Positions 14,828 through 23,855 of a stretch of DNA of 64,000 nt are shown here, in pieces. The number at the start of each line of letters is the position of its first letter. Positions within the stretch are counted from its first letter, which is position 1. The DNA is from Paludibacteraceae bacterium. GTDB lineage: Bacteria; Bacteroidota; Bacteroidia; Bacteroidales; Paludibacteraceae. A model generated the notes under the pieces. The model was given only the letters and a program-made list of their open reading frames with translations, made no database searches and was not told where the DNA came from. The DNA lies in contig JAFVBR010000039.1 of the NCBI GenBank assembly GCA_017479885.1, forward strand, positions 124,001 to 188,000, written 5' to 3'. The position numbers and the translations under genes were made by a program.

Positions 14828-16129
14828 ATGATAATAAACCACCCTATATATCATCCTCTATACACTGACAAAGAAAAGTTTGTCATCCTCATTACAGGGG
14901 GGCGAGGTTCGGGCAAAAGTTTTGCCACCTCCGCGTTCATTGAAAGACTGACCTTTGAACTGAACAAAGTGATAGATGATGCAGGTGAGGTGCAGAAAAT
15001 AGTGCATAACATCTTGTATGCGCGTTATACTATGACCTCTGCTGCAATATCTGTTATCCCTGAGTTCATGGAAAAAGTGGAAATAGACGGTACTGCCAAG
15101 TATTTTCACGCTACCAAGCAAGATGTGATAAACCGCATGACGGGTGCAAGAATAATGTTCCGTGGTATAAAGACGAGTAGCGGCAATCAGACGGCAAAAC
15201 TGAAGTCAATACACGGACTGACAACATTTGTATGCGATGAGGCAGAGGAGTGGACGAGCGAGCAAGAGTATGATACGATAATGTTTTCTATTCGTCAGAA
15301 AGGAATACAGAACCGTGTCATCATCATAATGAACCCGACAGACAACAACCATTTCATATACCGCAAGTATATCGAAAAGACTTTTAAGGAGGTGATGTTT
15401 GACGGTGTTCCCGTGCAGATAAGCACGCACCCGAATGTGTTGCATATACATACCACCTATCTTGACAACGTGGAGAATTTGAGTGAGCAGTTCATCAATG
15501 AGGCACGGACGATGAAAGAGAAAGACCCGAAGAAATACGCGCATGTATTCATGGGGCGTTGGGATGATGTGAAAGAGGGGGCAATATATAAGAATTGGAG
15601 TATCGTCAATGAGTTTCCTGCTCAATGCCGCGAGGTCGCTTTGGGTTTGGACTTTGGTTATTCTACAGCTCCGACAGCATGCGTCAAGTGTGGTGTGATG
15701 AATAACGATTTGTATCTTGATGAGCAGTTCTATGAGGTCGGTCTTAACCTCACTCCGTTGAGAGAGAAGTTATCGAACAGGGGATTGACAGTATATGCAG
15801 ACAGTGCTGCGGACGTGCTGATACGAGAGATAGCCAATGACGGACTAATGGTATATCCTATTGATAAGTCCGCTCTGACGGTAGTAGCAGGAATAGAAAA
15901 AGTCAAGGACTTTGACCATATATATGTAACCAAGCGGTCGTATAATCTGCAATACGAACTCCGCAACTATGTTTGGGACAAAGACCGCAACGGCAATTAT
16001 ATCAACCAACCCGTAAAGGAGAATGACCACCTACTCGATGCGGCACGGTATTATGTAACCGGATGTATCTTCGGGAACGTTTTACCTCCGCTCGGTGGAC
16101 AGGTTAAAGAAGATTTTGTAGTATTTTAA
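14828..16129 (+). CDS. terL: Terminase large subunit
   Basis: This is a 433-residue protein. The ATPase has Walker A GGRGSGKS near residue 24 and Walker B FVCDEAEEW near residue 135. The nuclease domain has LGLDFGY near residue 272, VYADSAA near 321 and a terminal DHLLDAARYY near 400, which supply the metal-binding Asp residues. The ATG at 14828 (MIINHPIYHP) was preferred over a TTG at 14750, because the family starts shortly before Walker A. It is the DNA-packaging motor of the virion. Confidence 0.93.
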   Translation: MIINHPIYHPLYTDKEKFVILITGGRGSGKSFATSAFIERLTFELNKVIDDAGEVQKIVHNILYARYTMTSAAISVIPEFMEKVEIDGTAKYFHATKQDVINRMTGARIMFRGIKTSSGNQTAKLKSIHGLTTFVCDEAEEWTSEQEYDTIMFSIRQKGIQNRVIIIMNPTDNNHFIYRKYIEKTFKEVMFDGVPVQISTHPNVLHIHTTYLDNVENLSEQFINEARTMKEKDPKKYAHVFMGRWDDVKEGAIYKNWSIVNEFPAQCREVALGLDFGYSTAPTACVKCGVMNNDLYLDEQFYEVGLNLTPLREKLSNRGLTVYADSAADVLIREIANDGLMVYPIDKSALTVVAGIEKVKDFDHIYVTKRSYNLQYELRNYVWDKDRNGNYINQPVKENDHLLDAARYYVTGCIFGNVLPPLGGQVKEDFVVF

Positions 16130-16140
16130 CACACAGCAAT

Positions 16141-17643
16141 ATGGCAATAGTAAATGCAAACTCGACCTATGTAAATAACATCGCGACATTCTTCCGCAAT
16201 GTAACACTCAATGCAATAGGCATAGAGCGTGATTTTTACCAGTTGATGAATGACAAAGATGTTCACCGGGCAATCCGCATGTGCGATGATAACACCGCAG
16301 ATGTTGATAATGCGTTGTCGGAGTATAACCCACAACTGCACAAGATAATGAAAACACCGAACAAATACCCCAGTGGAAGGTCGCCATATATAACCTGCAA
16401 GCACCCGCGTACACGCCAGCGATATATCAATGAGGTGGAGTTGTTTTTTCTCCTCGGTGCGCCTATCAAATGGGAAAAGAAAGAGGGCGATGACGAGGCT
16501 TTCAAACTCTTCTCGGACTTCATTGACCAAAGCCGTTTCAACTCCAATATGCGCAAGACAAAGCGTATTGCAGGCAGTGAAACGGAGTGTGCTAAACTAT
16601 ATCGTATATATCGGGATGCTAATGACAATGCCCAATGGCAGGTTGTCGTTCTCTCTCGCTCCACAGGGTATATGTTACGCCCACTGTTCGACCAATACGG
16701 CAATATGCTCGCATTTGCATACGGCTATAAACGGAAAAACGCACAAGGACGTATAGTACAATGTTGGGAGGTACAGACGGAGAGTATTATCTACGAGTGC
16801 GAGAAGAAAGCAATCGGTTGGGAGGTTGTTCAATATCCCAACCCGACAGGTAAGATAAATATCATCTACTACAAACAGCAGAAAGCATGGGACGGTGCGG
16901 AGGTACGTATTGCACGTGAAGAAGAACTTGACAGCAAGATAGGCGACAATAATAACTATTTTGCCGACCCCGTCCTTATGGGAACAGCAGATGCTATCAA
17001 AAGTATTTTCTCTCCTGAAACACGTGGTAAACTGGTTAGACTGACAGGCGAAAAATCACGCCTTGAATACCTCAACCCACCACAAGCAAGCGAGTTGCGC
17101 AAAGCGGAAAAAGAAGACCTCAATGTAAGTATTCTTTTCGATACATTCACTCCCGATTTCTCAATCGAGAAGATGAAAGGCTTTGGAACGCTTACGGGCA
17201 AGGCTATACGCAACGCAATGATACTCGGTTATATCAAGCGTGCGCGTAACATTGAGATTTACGAAGAGTTGATTGACCGTGAAAAAAACGTGATGATAGA
17301 GGTGCTTAAGTTCACCAACCCGACTATGGCAGCCAAACTCTCGGAGTTGAAGATAGGTTTCAAATTCGGCGAACCGTTCTCTGATGATGAACAAGCCAAC
17401 TGGTCTGCTATTGCCAACCTCTATAAGAGTGGTCTGCTCTCATTGGAGACTGCTGTCGGATTGCTTGCACTTGCCAAAGCCCCCGAAGAGGAGATAGACC
17501 GTATCCGTATGCAGGCTATCGAGCAGACGCTGGCAGGCGAAGAAGCCAAGACCGAAAAGCAACAGGAAAACGGAGAAGAAACAGAGATAGAAGAGTCTGT
17601 TTCAGAAAGTGAATCAACATCTGAAAGTGAGGAGGTAGCATGA
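16141..17643 (+). CDS. Portal protein (SPP1 gp6-like)
   Basis: This 500-residue protein follows TerL by 11 bases. Features of the family include the early NKYPSGRSPYI region, repeated beta strands such as CWEVQTESIIYECE, a long stem/crown helical section around residues 330-430 (ETRGKLVRLTGEK through GKAIRNAMILGYIKRARNIEIYEELI), and an acidic Glu/Ser-rich C-terminus. Portals form the dodecameric channel for DNA entry and exit. Confidence 0.9.
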   Translation: MAIVNANSTYVNNIATFFRNVTLNAIGIERDFYQLMNDKDVHRAIRMCDDNTADVDNALSEYNPQLHKIMKTPNKYPSGRSPYITCKHPRTRQRYINEVELFFLLGAPIKWEKKEGDDEAFKLFSDFIDQSRFNSNMRKTKRIAGSETECAKLYRIYRDANDNAQWQVVVLSRSTGYMLRPLFDQYGNMLAFAYGYKRKNAQGRIVQCWEVQTESIIYECEKKAIGWEVVQYPNPTGKINIIYYKQQKAWDGAEVRIAREEELDSKIGDNNNYFADPVLMGTADAIKSIFSPETRGKLVRLTGEKSRLEYLNPPQASELRKAEKEDLNVSILFDTFTPDFSIEKMKGFGTLTGKAIRNAMILGYIKRARNIEIYEELIDREKNVMIEVLKFTNPTMAAKLSELKIGFKFGEPFSDDEQANWSAIANLYKSGLLSLETAVGLLALAKAPEEEIDRIRMQAIEQTLAGEEAKTEKQQENGEETEIEESVSESESTSESEEVA

Positions 17644-17954
17644 AAGCCCTACATTGTGCAATAAAACGAGAATACCTTGACTTGATACAAGCGGGAACAA
17701 AGAATGTAGAGTATCGCGATATGTCGCCATACTGGGTACAAAGGCTTGTGGAGATACCTGCCAATGGTGATATTGAGCAATGTCGCTCGGACATCATCAG
17801 CGGCAAGGTTGAACCGAATTTCAAGAAATATACGCATATTGTATTTCACTGTAACGGAACAACTGTTACAATGCCTATCCTCGGCATAAAAACCTATAGG
17901 GGTCATCATCTCTTTGTTATCAGTCTCGACAACAGACAGAAAGAAAATAAATAA
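17640..17954 (+). CDS. ASCH-domain-like protein
   Basis: This 104-residue protein has its start overlapping the portal stop as ATGA. It begins LHCAIKREYLDLIQAGTKNVEYRDMSPYW, the ASCH entry with the K-x-x-E-x-R pattern, similar to the genes at 7525 and 62456. An ASCH protein translated with the portal is unusual. The role is unknown. Confidence 0.7.
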   Translation: MKALHCAIKREYLDLIQAGTKNVEYRDMSPYWVQRLVEIPANGDIEQCRSDIISGKVEPNFKKYTHIVFHCNGTTVTMPILGIKTYRGHHLFVISLDNRQKENK

Positions 17955-18003
17955 AGATTGGCAAGACAAAACGCCGATTTAGTTGTTGTTTATATATGTT
18001 ACC

Positions 18004-18043
18004 AAGAAAGAGGTCGCAGGGATGCGCTCTCTTTCTTTTTTTT
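18004..18043 (+). terminator. Rho-independent terminator
   Basis: AAGAAAGAG (18004-18012) pairs with CTCTTTCTT (18029-18037) and runs into a T tract. It separates the packaging operon from promoter copy B. Confidence 0.75.
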
Positions 18044-18057
18044 GAAAAATTTTTCTT

Positions 18058-18234
18058 TTTCTACAATGCTCATTTATAGCATTTTGTGATTTTACTTAAA
18101 AAATTTCTATAAAAAAGTTATCTAAAAATTTGCACGTTTCAAAAATAAGTATTACCTTTGCAGCGTGAAATTAAAACAACGCTTTAATTTCATATAATAA
18201 TGTACAATGCCTAATTTATTAAATGCACAATGTT
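18058..18234 (+). promoter_or_regulatory. Repeated early promoter and leader, copy B
   Basis: The -33 TTTG is at 18129-18132 and the -7 TACCTTTG at 18153-18160, with a 20-base spacer. It is followed by the inverted repeat GTGAAATTAAA / TTTAATTTCA and the CACAATGTT leader before ATG 18235. Overall it is very similar to copies A and C. It drives the MutS-domain operon. Confidence 0.85.
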
Positions 18235-18525
18235 ATGAAAGAGCAAGAATTGAAAGAGTACAACGCTATTAAGGCACAATACCCAAATGCCGTTTTGTTG
18301 TTCAGAGTTGGCGATTTCTATGAAGCGTATTTTGAAGACGCAAAGATGTTGTCCGAGATATTGCAAAAAGAAATGGCAGAGCGTTCTGACAACACCCCTA
18401 CGGTATGTATGCACTACGATGCAATAGGCGCATACATACCTATAATAGTAAGAGCAGGCTATAGAGTTGCAGTGTGCGATGCTCTTAACAAAAAAATGAA
18501 TACTAAAGTTGAACCGATAAAATGA
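18235..18525 (+). CDS. Stand-alone MutS domain I protein
   Basis: This 97-residue protein matches only the N-terminal mismatch-recognition domain of MutS: YPNAVLLFRVGDFYEAYFEDAKMLSEIL contains the GDFYE box whose Phe and Glu contact mispaired bases in MutS. The ATPase and clamp domains are absent. It could bind mispaired or unusual phage DNA, or interfere with host mismatch repair. It is the first gene after promoter copy B, so it is probably early. The start was chosen as for 6575. Confidence 0.78.
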   Translation: MKEQELKEYNAIKAQYPNAVLLFRVGDFYEAYFEDAKMLSEILQKEMAERSDNTPTVCMHYDAIGAYIPIIVRAGYRVAVCDALNKKMNTKVEPIK

Positions 18526-18534
18526 CAGTGAACT

Positions 18535-18681
18535 ATGTGGCAACTTACGATATATGACAGTAGAGAAGATTACAACGGCGGGTTTGGTCAGCGTTCCTAT
18601 TTCCCGACTAAACAAGCAGCATACAACTATATGCGCGGCTATGGTGAGTGCTTTGATTTTGAGGTAGTAGAATGTAAATAA
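18535..18681 (+). CDS. Small hypothetical protein
   Basis: This 48-residue protein begins MWQLTIYDSREDYNGGFG and has a KQAAYNYMRGYG helix, somewhat like the small protein at 6959. It is short but fits snugly between neighbours. No family was assigned. Confidence 0.45.
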   Translation: MWQLTIYDSREDYNGGFGQRSYFPTKQAAYNYMRGYGECFDFEVVECK

Positions 18682-18693
18682 AAAAATTACTTT

Positions 18694-18996
18694 ATGCAAG
18701 CTATAGATTTAGATAAAATTCGTACCTACAAAGACGATTTCGATGTAGATTGCTGTTTGATATGCAACAAGCCTATTAAAGAGCGCGACTTCAGCAAAGG
18801 TAAGGGTCACTATTTGCACTGGTTGCCTGACGGTACGGTTACAGATGGCGAAGTTCCCGTCAAACCGAGTTGGCGATTGGGTTGGTGGCAAGTAGGCTGC
18901 ACATGCTACAAACGCTTTAGACAGATAGCACCGAAAGCGACAATAGAGCAGTTTGCTCATGAAGAATGGTTCGACAATGAAGAAAACAATGTATAA
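18694..18996 (+). CDS. Small Cys-rich hypothetical protein
   Basis: This 100-residue protein has CCLICNKP near residue 20 and CTCYKRF near residue 70, which could bind zinc. It is Trp-rich (LHWLPDG, SWRLGWWQ). No recognised family. Confidence 0.55.
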   Translation: MQAIDLDKIRTYKDDFDVDCCLICNKPIKERDFSKGKGHYLHWLPDGTVTDGEVPVKPSWRLGWWQVGCTCYKRFRQIAPKATIEQFAHEEWFDNEENNV

Positions 18997-19016
18997 CTCC
19001 TAAAACACACAATGTT

Positions 19017-19283
19017 ATGAAAGCAGAAACAGCAATTAAGAATCTTGAAAAGGTGGCAGATAGCGAGATGCGTGTAAATAAACGGCAGTATCGTGGCACA
19101 AAGGCATGGCGGCTCATAATGGCTGCACTTGAAAACAATTTAAGGGTCATACGTCCTTGTGAGGTACAAGGTACTGGGCGGTATATTAAAAATGCTGACT
19201 ATACAGCACAAGTACGTTATTTGCTTGTACGGGCAAAAATCAAATTCTCATTCGAGAACGATGCACCGCGTGGCGGTGTTTGA
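19017..19283 (+). CDS. Small basic hypothetical protein
   Basis: This 88-residue protein starts directly after CACAATGTT, with no other in-frame ATG nearby. That makes this gene the key for choosing starts elsewhere. The protein is basic and helical then beta. No family was recognised. Confidence 0.55.
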   Translation: MKAETAIKNLEKVADSEMRVNKRQYRGTKAWRLIMAALENNLRVIRPCEVQGTGRYIKNADYTAQVRYLLVRAKIKFSFENDAPRGGV

Positions 19284-19320
19284 CTGGCAATAAAATAACC
19301 TTGACACACATACAATAGCA

Positions 19321-19521
19321 ATGGCAAACTCTCAAGAGACATATTCGTACATAGCAGACCCATGGCAGGGACGCTGGACTGTTGCAAATAACACAGGCAC
19401 TCTTGCAATAGAGTTAAAGCAGGGTCAATTTTGTGTCGGCAATAATGCTTTTGCTCTGTTTATACAGGCAAGAGACTATGCGCTTGAGAAACTCAACATA
19501 CCCAAATTATTATCATGTTAA
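19321..19521 (+). CDS. Small hypothetical protein
   Basis: This 66-residue protein has a Trp-rich beta pattern (DPWQGRWTVANNTGTLAIEL). It lies 13 bases before the methylase. No family was assigned. Confidence 0.5.
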   Translation: MANSQETYSYIADPWQGRWTVANNTGTLAIELKQGQFCVGNNAFALFIQARDYALEKLNIPKLLSC

Positions 19522-19534
19522 AAACAATGCAATA

Positions 19535-21037
19535 ATGATAGACAGACAAAACATATTCAACAGGGACTTTTACCCCACTCCTCGTGAGGTTATTGAGCAG
19601 ATGTTGTCGCTGACAGAGATTAGCGGCAAGATAGTACTTGAACCCTCGGCAGGCAGTGGCAATATCGTGGACTATTGTATTGAGCAAGGTGCGCGTGAGG
19701 TTATTGCATGTGAGATAAACGACAAACTGCGTTCAATAGTTGCTAACAAATGCCATGTTATAGCAAGTGATTTTCTGACAGTCACACCCGACATGATAAG
19801 CCATGTGGACTTGATTGTTATGAATCCACCGTTTTCGGCAGATGAGAAACATATATTGCACGCCTATGAGATAGCCCCCGGCGGCTGTGAGATAGTGGCA
19901 TTGTGCAATTCCAACACACTTGAATATGCAGACACGAAAGCCAAGCAAGACCTGCGAGAAAAAATAAAACTTTTCGGCGGCAGTGAGACTTTGGGACGTG
20001 TGTTTGCTAACAGCGAGCGTTCCACAGATGTATGTGTGAGTGTTGTACGTCTATACAAACCACAAGACAAAGAGCATGAGTTTGACGGCTTTTTCGACTT
20101 GTCAGAAGATGAAGAAGCAATTATGCAAGGTAGCGGTGTTGTTAAGTATAACTACGTGCAAGACCTTGTAAGCCGATATAAAGACGCGCTTGAGTGCTTT
20201 GACGATGTAATGAGCGCAAACAAGCGTATAAATGACCTCTGCAATAGTGTGGGCAGTGGCAGTATAGTTTTCGGTGCGCACAGACGTAAAGACAGGTATG
20301 AATTGCAGCCCGGTTATATAAGTCGTGATGAGTTCCGTAAGCAGTTACAAAAAGATGCATGGCAGTCGCTTTTCGCAAAAATGAACATGCGCAAGTATGT
20401 GACACAAAAAATAATTGAGGACTTAAACCGTGCAATCGAGATAACGGCAAATATGCCGTTCACGGTGCATAATATATACCGCCTAATGCAGGCTATCGTT
20501 CAGACACACGGCGACCGTATGCAACAGACCCTTGTTACAGCCTTTGAGCATATTTGCAGTTTTTCGGCAGAGAATAGTACGGTAGGTGAGGGGTGGAAAA
20601 CGAACTCCGACTATATGATTAACCGCCGCTTTATCGTGCCTTATATGGTGGATTCATACTATGTACATTCATGGTCAAATTGCTATGTACACCCCTCCGC
20701 ATATAAAGGCGGCAGAATTGATGACGTGGTAAAAGCTTTGTGCTATCTGACAGGCAAGAATTATGATGAATTGCCTCTTTTAGGTTCTTTCTGTGAAAAT
20801 GCGCGTCCTGCATACGGACAATGGTATGACTGGGTAGGCTGCAAAAAAGACGAAAAGGGTAAGCCTATCGGTGAAGAATGGGGTTTCTTCAGAATACGCG
20901 GCTACAAAAAAGGCACAATGCACTTTGAGTTTATAGATGTAGATGTGTGGTATAAATTCAATCAAGCCGTAGCAAGTATCAAAGGTTGGCAGTTGCCCAA
21001 ACAGCATGAGCAGAAAACACGAAAGCGTGCGAAATAG
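19535..21037 (+). CDS. DUF4942 class I methyltransferase
   Basis: This 500-residue protein begins with a Rossmann methylase: LEPSAGSGNIVDY near residues 35-47 (motif I) and MNPPF near residues 97-101 (motif IV, adenine-N6 type). The C-terminal part (about 200-500) matches DUF4942, including the FRIRGYKKGTMHFEF end. The ATG at 19535 was chosen over a GTG at 19433 that would overlap the preceding gene. It is an orphan DNA methylase. Confidence 0.85.
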   Translation: MIDRQNIFNRDFYPTPREVIEQMLSLTEISGKIVLEPSAGSGNIVDYCIEQGAREVIACEINDKLRSIVANKCHVIASDFLTVTPDMISHVDLIVMNPPFSADEKHILHAYEIAPGGCEIVALCNSNTLEYADTKAKQDLREKIKLFGGSETLGRVFANSERSTDVCVSVVRLYKPQDKEHEFDGFFDLSEDEEAIMQGSGVVKYNYVQDLVSRYKDALECFDDVMSANKRINDLCNSVGSGSIVFGAHRRKDRYELQPGYISRDEFRKQLQKDAWQSLFAKMNMRKYVTQKIIEDLNRAIEITANMPFTVHNIYRLMQAIVQTHGDRMQQTLVTAFEHICSFSAENSTVGEGWKTNSDYMINRRFIVPYMVDSYYVHSWSNCYVHPSAYKGGRIDDVVKALCYLTGKNYDELPLLGSFCENARPAYGQWYDWVGCKKDEKGKPIGEEWGFFRIRGYKKGTMHFEFIDVDVWYKFNQAVASIKGWQLPKQHEQKTRKRAK

Positions 21038-21063
21038 TATTAACAGACAAAACATAAAGAATT

Positions 21064-21288
21064 ATGGGTTATTATTCCGTTGATATGACGTTTGATGTCG
21101 ATGTGCAAGATGTGTTTGATGAGTTGCCAAAAGAGAAGAAAGAAGAGTTTATAAAAGAACGGCTTGGACTGATTTCGGACAGCGACATAGCCGATGAGAT
21201 TGAGAATAGAGGCATATATGACTACCTCAAAGAGGACTTGATGGTCGAGCAACTTGAGTTGGTTGGGTACAAGGTAGAAAAAGAATAG
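21064..21288 (+). CDS. Small acidic hypothetical protein
   Basis: This 74-residue protein is strongly acidic and helical. The charge could suggest a DNA-mimic or partner-binding role, but nothing specific supports that. It lies in the operon of promoter copy B. Confidence 0.5.
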   Translation: MGYYSVDMTFDVDVQDVFDELPKEKKEEFIKERLGLISDSDIADEIENRGIYDYLKEDLMVEQLELVGYKVEKE

Positions 21289-21293
21289 TAAAA

Positions 21294-21455
21294 ATGCAGG
21301 CAGAGGTCACTACAATAGGCGGTGTTTGCTACGCTCCGTGCCCCCGTGGCATAGGCGAGCGCAAGGTTGGCAGTTATATTTGTACCAAGTGCAAACACTT
21401 TGGCGGTCGGCACGGTTGTGTAGTGGCGTGCTTGCAAAATCCTAAATTTGAATAA
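21294..21455 (+). CDS. Small Cys-rich putative zinc-binding protein
   Basis: This 53-residue protein has YICTKCKHFGG, then GCVVACLQNPKF, and two further Cys near the N-terminus. It belongs to the C-x2-C...C small-protein set of this phage. It starts six bases after the preceding gene. Function unknown. Confidence 0.5.
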   Translation: MQAEVTTIGGVCYAPCPRGIGERKVGSYICTKCKHFGGRHGCVVACLQNPKFE

Positions 21456-21487
21456 GTACATGAAATAATAGCTAAATATAAAAGACA

Positions 21488-21745
21488 ATGGATAACTACA
21501 TTATTAAAACAGACGGCACTATCGTAGAGTGCAATCCTGCTGACAAACATGGTTTTACTCTCCGCGAGATGCAAAAGGCAGTCGGCGGTTATATTCAACA
21601 GGTAGGCAGATACCAAAACAAAAGCATTTGGGCTGACGAAGAGGGACTTTTGAAAGAACTCCCTTTGAACGAGAAAGCAAGTCGGTTGTTTTTTCGACCG
21701 ATAGTAGGCGATGTGCTTGTTTGTTTAGACAATCTTGTTAAATAA
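21488..21745 (+). CDS. DUF3846-like protein
   Basis: This 85-residue protein matches the DUF3846 pattern: FTLREMQKAVGGYIQQVG then IWADEEGL and a VGDVLVC end. The family is found in phages and mobile elements and has no known biochemical role. Confidence 0.65.
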   Translation: MDNYIIKTDGTIVECNPADKHGFTLREMQKAVGGYIQQVGRYQNKSIWADEEGLLKELPLNEKASRLFFRPIVGDVLVCLDNLVK

Positions 21746-21759
21746 AATTCTGACATATT

Positions 21760-22110
21760 ATGAGCATAGTAATCGTAAAAAACGGCAACGGCATTATACG
21801 TCAAATCAGTGGCGGACATCTTCAAATCGTAAACGGAGAGGTAATAGCAGACGGTCAGCCAATCAAAGAAATAAACACTGACGAAAAAGTAATCAATATC
21901 ACCATAGAGGGCGATGTTGAGCGGTTGGAAGTGGACTATTGCTCAAGTATCAAAATCACAGGTAATGCCAAACGGGTAAAGACCTTGAATGGTGATATTG
22001 AGATAGGCGGCAATGTTGAGGGCGATGTACATACGAACATGGGGAGTATTACTTGCGGCGATATAGAGGGCGACTGCCATACAAATATGGGTAGCATATA
22101 TCGAAAATAA
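21760..22110 (+). CDS. Beta-helix repeat protein (bactofilin/DUF4097-like)
   Basis: This 116-residue protein has a central and C-terminal series of short G/D/I repeats (VEGDVHTNMGSI, then IEGDCHTNMGSI), typical of right-handed beta-helices that polymerise or form adhesin-like stacks. It resembles bactofilin-type polymer formers. The role in the phage is unknown. Confidence 0.6.
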   Translation: MSIVIVKNGNGIIRQISGGHLQIVNGEVIADGQPIKEINTDEKVINITIEGDVERLEVDYCSSIKITGNAKRVKTLNGDIEIGGNVEGDVHTNMGSITCGDIEGDCHTNMGSIYRK

Positions 22111-22117
22111 TAAAAAA

Positions 22118-23386
22118 ATGACAGACGAACTGCAATTAGACATATTCGTACATCAGCCTATCGAGACCAACCCTGCTCCGATTGTGATAGAACCGCCGAA
22201 ACGCAAGGTGTATGTGTTGCGCGACTATCAGCGCGAGGCATCCGATGCTGCGGTCAATTTCTTCAACGGCAAACTTGGCAAGGGGAACGCGCTTATAGTG
22301 TGTCCTACGGGCAGCGGCAAGAGTCTAATCGTAGCGGATATTGCATCGCGTTTGGACGGCAAGTTACTTGTATTTCAACCAAGTAAGGAAATTCTTGAGC
22401 AGAACTATGAGAAATATCGTTCCTATGGCTTTTATGACTGCGCAGTTTGGTCTGCCAGTATGAATAGCAAGAAACGCGCGCGTGTTACCTTTGCAACTAT
22501 CGGCAGTGTGATGAGTAACCCCGAAGTATTTGAGGAGTACAAGAATATAATTGTCGATGAGTGCCACTTGTGTAATGCACGCGGAGGGCGTTACAAGAAG
22601 TTTTTTGAGATGGGCAACCGTCATATTCTCGGTCTGACCGCAACGCCATATAGATTGGTTAGTTATTCAATGGGTTGTATCCTTAAGTTCCTTACTCGCA
22701 CCAAACCGCGTATTTTTGCCAAACTTATCTATCAAGTACCCATTCAGAAACTCATGGCGGACGGTTATCTTGCAAAACTGCGTTATTTCGATATGCAGTT
22801 GATAGATGTAAGCAATGTCAGAAAGAACAGCACGGGGCAAGATTACGATGAAGAATCTCTCCGCAAAGCCTACATAGCGCAAGACATGAATAAAAAACTT
22901 GTTGAGGTGGTTAATCGTCTGCGTACTCCAAAAGACGGCAGTAAGCGGCATGGCATATTGGTATTTACCCGTTTCATTGATGAAAGCGAATGGCTTGTAA
23001 GTCAGTTAGGCGACTGCGCTGCAATAGTGACTGGTGAAACTCCGAAAAAAGAACGTGAGCGCGTACTAAAGGACTTCAAAAGCGGTAAATTAGAGGTGGT
23101 TGCTAATGTAGGAGTATTGACAACAGGCTTTGACTATCCTGAATTAGACACAATAGTAATGGCACGTCCTACAATGTCGCTTGCACTATGGTATCAATGC
23201 GTAGGACGTGGGATTAGACCCTCCGAGGGTAAAAACGGTTGGCTTGTAGATATGTGTGGTAATGTGGGTCGTTTTGGCAAGGTAGATGACTTAACACTTA
23301 CGGAGAGTTCGCCCGGACGTGGTGATTGGTGCGTATGGGGAGTGGTAAAAAACAAATGGCAACAATTAACAAATATATTCTTTTAG
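22118..23386 (+). CDS. SF2 DEAD/DEAH-type helicase
   Basis: This 422-residue protein has Walker A CPTGSGKS near residue 62, motif II DECH near 146, motif III TATPYR near 173 and motif VI QCVGRGIRPS near 362. The layout is that of the UvrB/RecG-like SF2 helicases used in phage replication or recombination. It lies in the operon from promoter copy B. Confidence 0.9.
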   Translation: MTDELQLDIFVHQPIETNPAPIVIEPPKRKVYVLRDYQREASDAAVNFFNGKLGKGNALIVCPTGSGKSLIVADIASRLDGKLLVFQPSKEILEQNYEKYRSYGFYDCAVWSASMNSKKRARVTFATIGSVMSNPEVFEEYKNIIVDECHLCNARGGRYKKFFEMGNRHILGLTATPYRLVSYSMGCILKFLTRTKPRIFAKLIYQVPIQKLMADGYLAKLRYFDMQLIDVSNVRKNSTGQDYDEESLRKAYIAQDMNKKLVEVVNRLRTPKDGSKRHGILVFTRFIDESEWLVSQLGDCAAIVTGETPKKERERVLKDFKSGKLEVVANVGVLTTGFDYPELDTIVMARPTMSLALWYQCVGRGIRPSEGKNGWLVDMCGNVGRFGKVDDLTLTESSPGRGDWCVWGVVKNKWQQLTNIFF

Positions 23387-23390
23387 CATT

Positions 23391-23855
23391 ATGGTAAACG
23401 CAGAACAGATTTTAGAACTTGCTTCCAAAGGTGGAACGCACGTGGTCTTTCAGATAACAGGTGAAGAATTGATGAACTTGCTGCGGTTAGTAGCAGATAA
23501 TGCCTACCAAGCCAAAAACAGAAAGGAGAGTTTGGATATTCTTCAGACTGCTGACCGTAAACATACATATACTTCGCTTTGCATCACGCTACGACAACTC
23601 TTTGATAAGGGCGAATTGTCAGTCCGTTCATATTGGGGACTTGAAAACTACGGAATAAAAACGTTGGGCATGTTGTGTCAAACGAGTACGAAAGAATTAC
23701 GAAAGAGAATACGGAATTTCGGTAATGTCTCCTGTGATGAGGTTGGCACTCTGTTGGGTAATTATGGACTTCGGTTTGATATGGACGTGAGCCGCTATGG
23801 TTATCCGAAAGCGGAATGGAAAGAGAAAGGTTTTGTTTTTGTTGAGGAGGAATGA
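23391..23855 (+). CDS. Protein with RNA polymerase alpha-CTD-like domain
   Basis: This is a 154-residue protein. Residues about 73-145 (LSVRSYWGLENYGIKTLGMLC, then LRKRIRNFGNVSCDEVGTLL) follow the double helix-hairpin pattern of the alpha C-terminal domain. The domain's RNFGxxS box is clear, and the same box is found in the minus-strand regulator at 56790. In bacteria the alpha-CTD contacts DNA UP elements and activators. This protein may redirect host polymerase; that is inference. Confidence 0.65.
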   Translation: MVNAEQILELASKGGTHVVFQITGEELMNLLRLVADNAYQAKNRKESLDILQTADRKHTYTSLCITLRQLFDKGELSVRSYWGLENYGIKTLGMLCQTSTKELRKRIRNFGNVSCDEVGTLLGNYGLRFDMDVSRYGYPKAEWKEKGFVFVEEE

